Source: Linderina pennispora (lineage: Eukaryota; Kickxellomycota; Kickxellomycetes; Kickxellales; Kickxellaceae). Taken from it: DNA of 64,000 bases. The stretch is from the NCBI RefSeq assembly GCF_002104995.1, contig NW_024468253.1, positions 744,001 through 808,000 on the forward strand, read 5' to 3'. This document shows, in pieces, positions 57,101 through 64,000 of this stretch. Below the pieces are notes generated by a model. That model had not been told where the DNA came from. It did not search any database and saw only the letters and a program-made list of their open reading frames with translations. Every line of letters starts with the position of its first letter. Within the stretch, counting starts at the first letter, position 1. A program made the position numbers and the translations under genes.

Positions 57101-58256
57101 ATCGGAGACGCCGCTGCGGCTGGTGGTGAAGTGTGTGCTTGAGCTGCTGCACGTGTGCTCGCCACACAGCTCGGTGTCAATGGGCGCTATGATCTGGGTG
57201 TCGTGGCCGGATCTGATCGTGCCGCTGACGCCAACGACGATAGATCTGCAGCTAGGATTCCTCCCGCAGCTGTCGGCCGTGGAGGTGCCGCAGTTTGCGT
57301 ACGGGGTTCCGCCGCGGCTGGCCGAGTGGTATGCGATGCTGGTGCGCGTGGAGATGGGCAGCAGCAGCGGTCTGCCGCAGGACGCCGATGGCACACCGTA
57401 TATGGTGCAAAAGTGGGCGCCGGTCGTTGGCACGCAGAGGAGGCCGCATGTGCGGAGGCTGTCGGGGTCGGCCAGGCTGGTCGGTGCCATTGGCAACGGC
57501 GTGGCGACAGTGGTTACGCAGGTCGCGTGGCTAGTGCGTGTGTGCACGGGGTTGCTGGCGGCGTGCTTGCGCGAAACAGCCGTGGGAAGTGTGCTGCAGA
57601 TGTATTGGGATTTCTGGAGACTGGTTGTAGGGCCGACGGTCCCGTATTTGCAGACCGTGTGGTCCGGGATGTGGTTGGGCGTACAGTGGCTCGGCGGCGT
57701 GCTTGCGGGCGGCGTCTTGGACGGCACCTTTGCGAACCAGCCGATGGCTGTGACAGGCGCTGGCAGCATGGTACCGGCAGTCTTCCTGCCTATGTACTGG
57801 GCGTCTCTTGCTGCGCGTAAGGGTCCGGCAGTGCAGCGGCTGCGGCCCGAGCTCTGGCCGCATGCATTCCTAGGAAGCAACAACTATGTCTACTGGGACG
57901 ATATGCTGGACCAACCCGTTGTTCTAGCGGGCCCACAGATGCAAGCTATTCAGCAGAGGCGACCAGGGGAGGCGGAAGGAAGCCAAACAAAGGGCACTCT
58001 AAGTGACATCATTGGTGCAGATCCTGTTGATTCATCTGCTGGCTCTGAACGGACCGAGGGGCGGCGGCGGCAGCTGGTGGCAGTGGCACAGGCACCAGCG
58101 GCGGTGGAGGAGCCTGCGGCGGTGGTTGTGCGACCGGTGCGCAAGGTGTGGACGGCGTTTGACTGGCTGCTGGCCGTATACCGTGTTGTGCTGGGCGTGC
58201 TGGCAGGACGGGCGATGTTTGCGCGGTCACGGCAGGTGCCGATTCTGTCGCTGTGA
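54162..58256 (+). CDS. LMBR1-like polytopic membrane protein (large)
   Basis: 1364 residues, single intact exon. N-terminal helices (about residues 80-105 and 130-155) are followed by an LMBR1-like block (SSVFLLPMGVLFEGTSQRMP, about 225, then two helices ending LLVAPRGTWALFSWLR, about 320). Next comes a cytosolic region with a poly-Asn/Ser tract (about 380-400) and a charged helix (MERAREMQRLARQIREYHARL). A second helix group (about 590-720 and 820-840) follows, then an extra 400-residue C-terminal half with further hydrophobic helices (TVVTQVAWLVRVCTGLLAACL). LMBR1-family proteins are multi-pass receptors or transport-linked proteins of the plasma membrane or lysosome; the fungal function is not defined. 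It is about twice the usual length. The assignment rests on helix pattern and a few family-like words, so another large membrane family is possible. Confidence 0.65.
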   Translation: MSFAFRRHLDTPTATQSDSAQTAMACAFSLFQASSTCPLHAAPAVDFLSDMKRRNEQDSDHRNIMTPEFRAFCVSVREHVICGFVLLTFFILSYIAVRRACAAQVQKHGRSKQRYLTTPYSSVFRARQVPQILASIGLASVSMLAMLLAVTVALSNVMDFGDPRHLATWRTWLLPHTLLVPGERQTGALANSNWTGPQGAHDFPPVLRRLWLYQSSVSITSSVFLLPMGVLFEGTSQRMPVLRRVLVALARWLAAAGMLLGMWTLLCTRSSYMYGLGLYQPFAADAATMRYSVYYAACVFAALPTVLLVAPRGTWALFSWLRCCVGQTNEMRHRTMQRFAQLKREQQRIESCLRKTISSWKWEQLRDSEEADIVEGSRSNSNNNSNNNNSSSNSSNNSDSETLGFETMTKKQDSPSVTISKCMPVGRPPRHPLLHPTAGSQPQLGFGSLRSRVAGTKRQPIFETSPEPPLSRSSATVRSASADRLKEAGLRSNASFSRLASYFTEQADISNIGLDGVNMVRAVRSAQRKRAMERAREMQRLARQIREYHARLLFVRGELSRIEDSGVLNGGNRGGVPRSKRSAKQIMVDVVRNASAVLLTALANVCWLLVVLQIARGALSALFVGEPDLTQRFTYFLPALPMADSFSDGTPKPSRGESSLQLALPFAQLAMPPIITLCQMVSSGLLFTVVMFGVLSFGSSVEESVHPLRFLITSYAGRVLRARQWHWLPHVLLSSEVLDAINPVPKQSGSTIALQQEIPSKMVGRTSRVFYSSSTDLTSFYRGVQRESLAHYPVTSIGVLSDDVLQAKAWGRRVFLLWAQRRSPVTSKQLLAYVWIVTCLAMTWPGVLRTTGLISERAYLLPTASLVQPLWTRYSNEEPVELHPVNSLKCGARRELVEPQRVSDDGQDKPSGREFDKHGPAAPEVAHKVAVVDMPSGAVSGATADAMPTNAPSASRQPPRTSSASGMRTVTRRALVEALTSETPLRLVVKCVLELLHVCSPHSSVSMGAMIWVSWPDLIVPLTPTTIDLQLGFLPQLSAVEVPQFAYGVPPRLAEWYAMLVRVEMGSSSGLPQDADGTPYMVQKWAPVVGTQRRPHVRRLSGSARLVGAIGNGVATVVTQVAWLVRVCTGLLAACLRETAVGSVLQMYWDFWRLVVGPTVPYLQTVWSGMWLGVQWLGGVLAGGVLDGTFANQPMAVTGAGSMVPAVFLPMYWASLAARKGPAVQRLRPELWPHAFLGSNNYVYWDDMLDQPVVLAGPQMQAIQQRRPGEAEGSQTKGTLSDIIGADPVDSSAGSERTEGRRRQLVAVAQAPAAVEEPAAVVVRPVRKVWTAFDWLLAVYRVVLGVLAGRAMFARSRQVPILSL
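55295..55356 (+). repeat. AAC/AGC trinucleotide tract (poly-Asn/Ser)
   Basis: An imperfect AAC/AGC microsatellite in the cytosolic loop of the LMBR1-like protein. It encodes a run of Asn and Ser and is in frame, so length variation would be tolerated. Confidence 0.85.
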
Positions 58257-58553
58257 AAGAACTCTGGTTCTCAGGGACCAGACTAAAAAAGAAAGTAAAT
58301 AGCGCTCTACTGGTTTGCAGTTTGCTTGTGGCACCCGGTTGATTCCGCTAGTGTTGCAGGGCTCGGCCCGTGAAAATGGCATTATTAATGATGCCAAGCG
58401 AGCCGCATAAAAAATAGTCGGCTGCGTCAAAACGCGAATCTCTCCCACCTTGGCAGCGCTTTCTTCTTTCTATCTTCTGTATATAACAGTTTTTTATTGC
58501 CTCTTTTTTTTCCTGCCAACCTATATATAAATTCTCCCTCCCCCCATAGCGCT

Positions 58554-60620
58554 ATGGCCGACAGCATACCGACAAGTACGGCAACAGGGCCGAGCATGAC
58601 GGCATTGGCAACTGAGATAGCGACGCTGTTGACCAGCTCGCTGGTATCGGCGACAACGACAGCGCTAACCACCACGACGAGCAGGGGAGTGCCAGACAGC
58701 ACGGAGGAGCCGCTGCCGGAGGAGGAGGAGAAGGTGTCAGCGCAGGCGCTGCTGATCCTGGTATCGCTTCTGATCATGGCACTGCTGACGTCGTACTACC
58801 TGCAGCGGTGGCGGATCCGCACGGTGCATGAAACGGTGCTGTCGATATTTGCCGGGATGGCAGTGGGGCTGGTTTTGCGATTCAGCACAGGGCATTATAT
58901 CAAGCGGATGGTGACGTTCGACCACACGGTGTTTTTCAACATGCTCCTGCCGCCGATTATCCTGAACTGCGGGTACGGCCTGCAGAAGACGCAGGTGGGG
59001 CGGAATCTGGTGCCGGTGCTGACGTTTGCGTTTCTGGGGACGGCAATCAGCGCGGTGGTGATTGGGGTGCTGGTACAGATATACTCGTGGACGGGCATCG
59101 AGCGGATAGAGTTTTCGCTTCTGGACTCGCTGATTCTGGGCACGATTCTGTCGGCGACCGACCCGGTGACGATCCTGGCGGTGTTTGAGCAGCTCAAGGT
59201 GGAGCCGAAGCTGTTCTCGATCATATTCGGCGAGACGGTGTTCAATGATGCGGTGGCGATTGTGCTCTTTGTGACATTGAGCGGTCTGCGGGCGGCGGGC
59301 CGGGAGTTTACGCTGGCGGCAGTGCCCGGGATGCTGGGGTCGTTTATGTTTGTGTTCTCGATGTCGCTGCTGGTGGGGGTGGGGATGGGGGTGATGGTGT
59401 CGCTGATGTGCAAGCACACGCGGCTGTACGAGTACCCGTCGATCGAGGCGTCGCTGGTGCTGCTGATCTCGTACCAGTCGTATCTGTTTGCGAATGCAAT
59501 CGAGTTGTCTGGGATCGTGTCGTTGCTGTTCTGCGCGGCGACGACGCGGCAGTACGCGTACAAGTCGCTGTCGAAGAAGAGCAAGCGGGCGACCCGGTAT
59601 CTGTTCCATCTGCTGTCGGGGCTGGCGGAGAACTTTGTGTTCATTTATTTGGGCATCTCGCTGTTTACTGCGGAGGACGTGAAACTGAAGCCGGTGTTTA
59701 TCGTGTTTGTGATGGTGGCGACGTGCATTTCGCGGTACTCTGCGATCTTCCCGCTGGCGCGGGTGCTGAATGCGGTGTTCAAGTACCGGCATCCGTCGGC
59801 GCCGTCGTCGGCGCAGCCGGTGACGCACGAGGAGCAGACGATGCTGTTCTGGGCGGGGCTGCGCGGGGCCGTGGCGGTGGCATTGGCCAGCGAGGTGTCG
59901 GGCGAGAACGGCGCGCTATTGCGCACTACGGTTCTGTGCGTGGTGGTGCTGAGCGTGACGATTTTCGGCGGCACTACCCCGCAGGTTGTGCAGAAACTGG
60001 GGATCCGCACTGGCGTGGGGCAGCCGGACTCGTCGGATGATGACGATGGCGAGGATGGGCCTGATGGCGAGGCGCCGTACTCGTACCATGACGTGGAGGA
60101 TGGTGGCCAGATTGTGGATCTGTCGAATGGGCAGGCGCGGGAAGAGCAGGAGGTGGATGGGATGGAGAGCCATGCAATGGCGCAGCTGCCGGCGTCGTCC
60201 TTCAATGGGTTCGTCAGCTCGCCGGCGTCGTGGCGCGAGACCGGCGAGAGTTGGCTGGCGCGGATCCGCAACTCGTACCGGTCGGTGGACCGGTCGCTGA
60301 TCACAGACATTGACACGCATTACATCCAGCCGTTCCTGACGTGCGACCGCGCAGAGCAGGCAGCGCAGCACCGGCCGCTGGCTACGCAGGAGCAGAGCCA
60401 GGCGCTACGGCAGGCGTACTCGTCAGAGGACTTTGCCCAGCAGCAGCACCAGCAGCATCAGCAGCAGCAGCAAGGAAATGCAAACAGCTCGAACTGGGCG
60501 GATTACTATCCGGACGGCAGCGAGGACGGCAACTGGGGATCTAGCGCATCGGATCTGTATGACATGCGCCAGCAGCAACAGCAGAGGAGCCAGCAGCCGC
60601 TGCTCAAAAAGAGCACGTAA
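58554..60620 (+). CDS. NHX1: Endosomal/vacuolar Na+(K+)/H+ exchanger
   Basis: 688 residues, intact, CPA1 family. After a Thr/Ser-rich lumenal N-terminus come about 11-12 membrane helices with the hallmarks LLPPIILNCGYGL (amiloride-binding region, about residue 140), ATDPVTILAVF (ion-binding Asp, about 204), GETVFNDAVAIVL (about 231) and GLRGAVAVALA (about 438). The cytosolic C-tail is acidic (DSSDDDDGEDGPDGE) and Gln-rich. It exchanges lumenal H+ for Na+ or K+ to set late-endosome/vacuole pH and trafficking, as yeast Nhx1 does. TATATATAAA lies only about 25 bp before the ATG at 58554, so either the leader is very short or transcription starts further upstream; a later Met (residue 14) is also available. 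Confidence 0.95.
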   Translation: MADSIPTSTATGPSMTALATEIATLLTSSLVSATTTALTTTTSRGVPDSTEEPLPEEEEKVSAQALLILVSLLIMALLTSYYLQRWRIRTVHETVLSIFAGMAVGLVLRFSTGHYIKRMVTFDHTVFFNMLLPPIILNCGYGLQKTQVGRNLVPVLTFAFLGTAISAVVIGVLVQIYSWTGIERIEFSLLDSLILGTILSATDPVTILAVFEQLKVEPKLFSIIFGETVFNDAVAIVLFVTLSGLRAAGREFTLAAVPGMLGSFMFVFSMSLLVGVGMGVMVSLMCKHTRLYEYPSIEASLVLLISYQSYLFANAIELSGIVSLLFCAATTRQYAYKSLSKKSKRATRYLFHLLSGLAENFVFIYLGISLFTAEDVKLKPVFIVFVMVATCISRYSAIFPLARVLNAVFKYRHPSAPSSAQPVTHEEQTMLFWAGLRGAVAVALASEVSGENGALLRTTVLCVVVLSVTIFGGTTPQVVQKLGIRTGVGQPDSSDDDDGEDGPDGEAPYSYHDVEDGGQIVDLSNGQAREEQEVDGMESHAMAQLPASSFNGFVSSPASWRETGESWLARIRNSYRSVDRSLITDIDTHYIQPFLTCDRAEQAAQHRPLATQEQSQALRQAYSSEDFAQQQHQQHQQQQQGNANSSNWADYYPDGSEDGNWGSSASDLYDMRQQQQQRSQQPLLKKST
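60437..60474 (+). repeat. CAG/CAC tract (poly-Gln/His) in NHX1 tail
   Basis: An imperfect CAG/CAC/CAT repeat encoding QQQHQQHQQQQQ-like sequence in the cytosolic tail. A shorter CAG run follows at about 60570. Confidence 0.85.
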
Positions 60621-60844
60621 AGGTAAACAGTGTTTATGGACTGGTGAACGAAGAAAGTTGGATAAAGAGGAAAACGTAAAAAGAAAAAGTTGGGAGTGAA
60701 AGACCGGCGGTTTGGGAGGGAAGATGTCAGAATGAATCGCTAGATAAAAAATCAATAAAAGGGAACGCAATAAGAGTAGTCGCAATAGTTAAGAAAGCGC
60801 AGCAAGGGAGGGGGAGTGATTAGAAGCTTGTTTTTGTTTGCTGC

Positions 60845-63653
60845 TCAAAAGGCAGCGCCATTGACCTCGTCCTGCTTGCTCCACTGGTGCAGGCAGGCAT
60901 ACATGGGCGCCAGGCGGCGGTCCAGCGCGGCCAGCAGCGCATAGTCGGGCAGCACGGGGCTCTCGCCGCGCACCAGCATCGACACGCAGTCGCTCGACGC
61001 AGGAATGGCCAGGTACTCGCGCACTGCCCGTGCCATCGCCGGATACGCATCCTGGTTCGCCCGCCACCACGCCAGCGGCTGGGCGCGCGGGGCAGCCAAT
61101 GGCGCAGCAACGTAATCGTCCAGCTCCGTCTGCCCCGACGCCCAGGCCCGGCGGAACACCCGCGCACTGCCATCAACAGCCAGGCGCTGGGCAGTCTCGC
61201 CCAGCCGCACAAACAACTCGGTCTGCGCACGCACATCAGCAGGCATTGCGCGCAGCTCACTGGCCAATAGAGGCTCGGAGTGGGCCGGCGGTGCGGCTGC
61301 TTGGGCGAAGGGCGCGCACAGTGTCTGGGCATCGCGAACGACGCGCGCAGTCCACGACGCGTCGTACTGGCGGTCGGCGTAGTACTGGGACTTTAGACGT
61401 GGGTCAAACAGCGGTGCGAAGCGGTAGATGGGCGAGGCCTGGAACGGATGGCACTGCGCCAGGTGGTCGCGCAGGGCCTCGGCCGCGCGGCGCACGTCAT
61501 TGCGCAGACTGGGGGCGTCGAGGAAGGCAGCGACGTCATCGGCCAGCACGTCATACAGCGGCGCCACCGCCACGGCGCTCGGAAACTCGCCGCCAGCGCG
61601 CGCCACTCCTGCCACACCCGCATCCAGCACGCGCAGCAGCACACGGATCTGCGCCAGCGCCAGCCAGTCGTCTTGCGAGATGGCCTCCATCCCGTCTGCA
61701 ATAATCAGCGCCGCCAGCTCGGAGCGCACGGCCAGGGCGCTGCCCACAAACGCCAATGTTGAGCCCCACAGCCGCGTCTCGTCGACCTCCAGTGTGGCCG
61801 CATCCAGCGCATGCATGCGGTACAGGTCAGCCAGCTGGCGCGCAGAGGAGCCCTGGGCCCGCCTTATGCGCTGGACGGCGCGGTATAGGCGCTCCAGCGG
61901 CGGCAGCTCACCCTCCTCGGCTGGGCTGTAGAGAAGACTGAGCAGCGTGCTCTGGGCATCCAGTAATGTGCTGACAATGCACGTGGCCTGGCTGCGGTCC
62001 AGGTCGAACTCGGCGCCGCGCGCATGGCAGATGGTTTCGGCCTGGTTCAGGAACTCGACGAACTCGCGCGTGTAGCTGGTGGTCACGGTGCCCAGGCGCC
62101 CGAACAAATCAAACCGCGCCAGCGCTGCCTCGAAAAGCGCGATGATATCGGAGCTTGTAGCCGCACCCTCGGTGCTCCGCCATTCTAGCAAAGCGCTGCG
62201 CCGCACAAACCCGGCATCGACCCAGTGCGCATATACCGCCAGGTATGCTGCTGCGCTGCTGATGCTCCCGGTGCCAATTGACACGGCAATCCGCCCAGGC
62301 GCCCCGTCCAGCGCCCGTCGCAGTGCTGTGCTGCGCTGCTCGTACTGCCGCATGAGCTCAGCCGTCAGTTCATTGGCTGTGGGCGCGCACGTCCCTGAGG
62401 CTGCCACGCCTGACACTAGCGCCTGCAAGCCTGGCGCCAGCATGCGGTCAGCCGGCACAAGCTCGCGCACCATATATGCCACATACGCACGCAAGACCTG
62501 CTGCTGCCGCTCGGCCGCCGACCCGCTGCTGCTGCCGCGCTGCACCGCCGACGCAATGGCCGCAGCCAGCGCTTCTGTGCCGGGCGAAGGACTGGTCGGC
62601 CCAGCAGTGCTTGTTGGCGGCTGCGGCTGCTGAGCGGGCGGCTCGGGCGCTGGGATTGCGGCCGGTCAGCGCCGACAGCCCGTCCAGCACTCCCAGCAGG
62701 GATGCCGTCGATGTCTGCGGGCGCTCGGCCGTGGCCGTTGAGTTGCGGCTCGCCAGATTCACCAGAAGCCTCAGCAGCAGACCCTCGGTGCCCTGCGGCT
62801 CGGGCTCTGCCACCTGGGTTGTTTCGCTGGGCTCGGTCTCGGCTGGGCGCCCGGTCAGCGCACTAGGCACCGCAACCGTGGGTGCTGGCGGCTCGGCCAC
62901 CTGTGGCCTGGCGCTTGCGGGGCCGCGAATCGCTGGGCTTTTCCTGTGCGGCATGGGTTGCCAGAGGGGCGGCGTTTGGGATCTTCTCTGGATGCGACCG
63001 CTTGATGTGCCGCCACATGTTGCCGGTGCTGCCGCTGGAGCACGAGTAGTAGTTGTGGCAGTACACGCATCGTCCGCGCCGGTTGGTTGCGTAGTCGGCG
63101 TCGCGCGTGAAATGCACCCAGATGCCCGTCCGTGCCCCTGCCGGCGACGACGCTTGCCGCGCACTGCCCGCGCTCTCCACCGACGGCTCCTTCTCGGCCC
63201 TTCCACCGCTGCCCGCACCTACAAACACAGCTCCCTTTTAGCAATCTGCGTCTTTCTTTCCACATCTGGCCTCGCTTTATCCCCCTGCCTTTGCTTACCT
63301 GCTGCTTCGCCTGCCTTCGCCTGCACTGCGCCGCCCGCATTACTCGACGCGTATGGAGCCGCAGTAGCTATCCCGGCAGTATCCGCAGTAGCCGCCCCGG
63401 CCCCAGTCACTGCCGGAATGTGCTCTGCTGCACTCATAACTGCCCCCACCTGAGACACCTGTCCTGCTGGCGACGGCGACGGACTGAAGTCCATCCGCCG
63501 CTGCCCCTGGTACCCGCTGCCAAACTCGTGCAGCCGCGAGCCGCCCAGAATCTTCGACGCTTCCACCTCGTCTATTGCCGCTGCCTCTGACCCGCCTTCC
63601 GATGACAGGTCGACATCAATATCTGACGGTGGATCCATGTCGTGCGTGGTCAT
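60845..63653 (-). CDS. hAT-transposase-derived protein with BED zinc finger and hATC domain
   Basis: The start is the ATG at 63653; exon 1 is acidic and low complexity; the intron is 63219-63298 (GTAAGC...GTAG). Exon 2 opens with a BED finger (CVYCHNYYSCSSGSTGNMWRH...H), a DNA-binding fold of hAT transposases. A Pro/Ala linker leads to an alpha-helical, Ala/Leu/Arg-rich body with LFDPRLKSQYY, like the hAT core, and a C-terminal dimerisation domain (LAWWRANQDAYPAMARAVREYLAIPASS). The usual ERxFS-like end is replaced by CVSMLVRGE. Codon use is GC-rich like host genes, and no terminal inverted repeats were seen nearby, so a domesticated regulator is plausible; catalytic residues cannot be confirmed. 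Two extra bases (62910, CGC-C-AGG; 62651, CCC-A-GCG) break the linker, while the 566-codon core is clean. Confidence 0.75.
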
Positions 63654-64000
63654 GCCTTATGCTTCTGAAAAATCGAACAAGAAAAAAATCTCCCTTGATG
63701 AGCGTTTTTTAACGATATTATGCTGGAACCAACCCCGTTTGTCAGCTATAAAAGGAAATTAAATGTTGCGATATTGGTTATCTGGGAAAACAAAAGGGAA
63801 ATATGTAACCCGCGCTGTTCTTTTGAAGGAATGGCTCTCCCTTTTGTTTTTGTCTCTTTCGCCAACGATGGGCCCTACTCCCCTGTTTGTGTGTGATGTG
63901 GAGAGTGAGAGAAAAGTGACTCGGGGAGATGTATGAACAAACTACCTGAATAAAAAAAGGCGCGGATAGCTTGTGAAGAATAGGAAGCAAGCCAAATAAT
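63654..64000. promoter_or_regulatory. Upstream region of the hAT-derived gene
   Basis: 347 bp to the window edge, AT-rich. TATAAAA near 63748 reads on plus; on minus there is TTTTATAG about 95 bp upstream of the ATG. No coding ORF. Confidence 0.4.

Noticed and set aside
58737..59828. 363-codon minus-strand Arg/His-rich ORF
   Set aside because: It is antisense to the NHX1 membrane helices; the composition is an artefact of GC-rich codons.
1..64000. CACGTG sites as a regulon of the local bHLH factor
   Set aside because: I noted seven sites, for example 18668, 33826 and 52771. About 16 are expected by chance in 64 kb, so there is no enrichment.
1..64000. tRNA genes via B-box-like GGTTCGA words
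   Set aside because: The few matches, for example in the kinase, DnaJ and WASP genes, lie inside coding sequence and have no cloverleaf.

Overview
The window is nuclear DNA of a filamentous fungus. Genes lie on both strands. Introns are few and short (58-133 nt, GT-AG, one apparent GC-AG), coding regions are GC-rich at third positions, and the products are typically fungal: a type I fatty acid synthase, KTR/KRE2 mannosyltransferases, a KIN1-type kinase, WASP/Las17 and a GPI-anchored wall protein. The FAS beta and alpha halves form one continuous chain, and there is a cytochrome b5-fused front-end desaturase. These fit an early-diverging (zygomycete-grade) lineage, possibly Kickxellomycotina; that placement is inference. 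I found no rRNA, tRNA, CRISPR array or intact transposon.

Layout. 1-9.0 kb: the 5' part of a giant single-chain FAS (minus strand; its 3' end lies outside). 10.4-12.4 kb: golgin-like coiled-coil protein. 13.1-13.7 kb: secreted Cys-rich GPI protein. 14.6-18.5 kb: divergent BAHD-type acyltransferase and cytochrome P450. 18.8-22.0 kb: WASP homologue and plasma-membrane-type syntaxin. 22.4-23.4 kb: bHLH factor. 24.5-25.7 kb: KTR mannosyltransferase copy 1. 26-27.8 kb: AT-rich stretch with orphan ORFs. 27.8-33.4 kb: KIN1/MARK kinase with a C-terminal KA1 domain. 34.0-35.2 kb: mannosyltransferase copy 2. 37.5-41.2 kb: pyruvate carboxylase. 41.3-42.5 kb: ER-lumen DnaJ (HDEL). 43.4-45.0 kb: front-end desaturase. 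45.0-47.9 kb: no convincing gene. 47.9-52.7 kb: a three-NDPK-domain protein with a very long charged coiled coil and a basic Thr/Arg/Pro tail. 52.9-53.9 kb: PQ-loop transporter. 54.2-58.3 kb: LMBR1-like membrane protein. 58.6-60.6 kb: NHX-type Na+/H+ exchanger. 60.8-63.7 kb: a BED-finger/hATC protein derived from a hAT transposase.

Two themes connect genes. Lipid supply: pyruvate carboxylase (anaplerosis), FAS and the desaturase. Secretory and endosomal traffic and cell wall: golgin, syntaxin, WASP, KIN1-type kinase, two Golgi mannosyltransferases, ER DnaJ, NHX, PQ-loop protein and GPI protein.

The most striking structural signal is a set of single-base frame interruptions. FAS has about eleven, and the golgin, WASP, mannosyltransferase copy 1, KIN1 and hAT genes have more. 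In almost every case where the flanking protein is conserved, removing one extra base restores it. The interval from 34 to 62.4 kb, including reading frames of 3.7, 4.5 and 4.1 kb, shows none. Residual insertion errors in parts of the assembly are the simplest explanation; recent decay or tolerated +1 frameshifting are alternatives that reads and RNA would settle.
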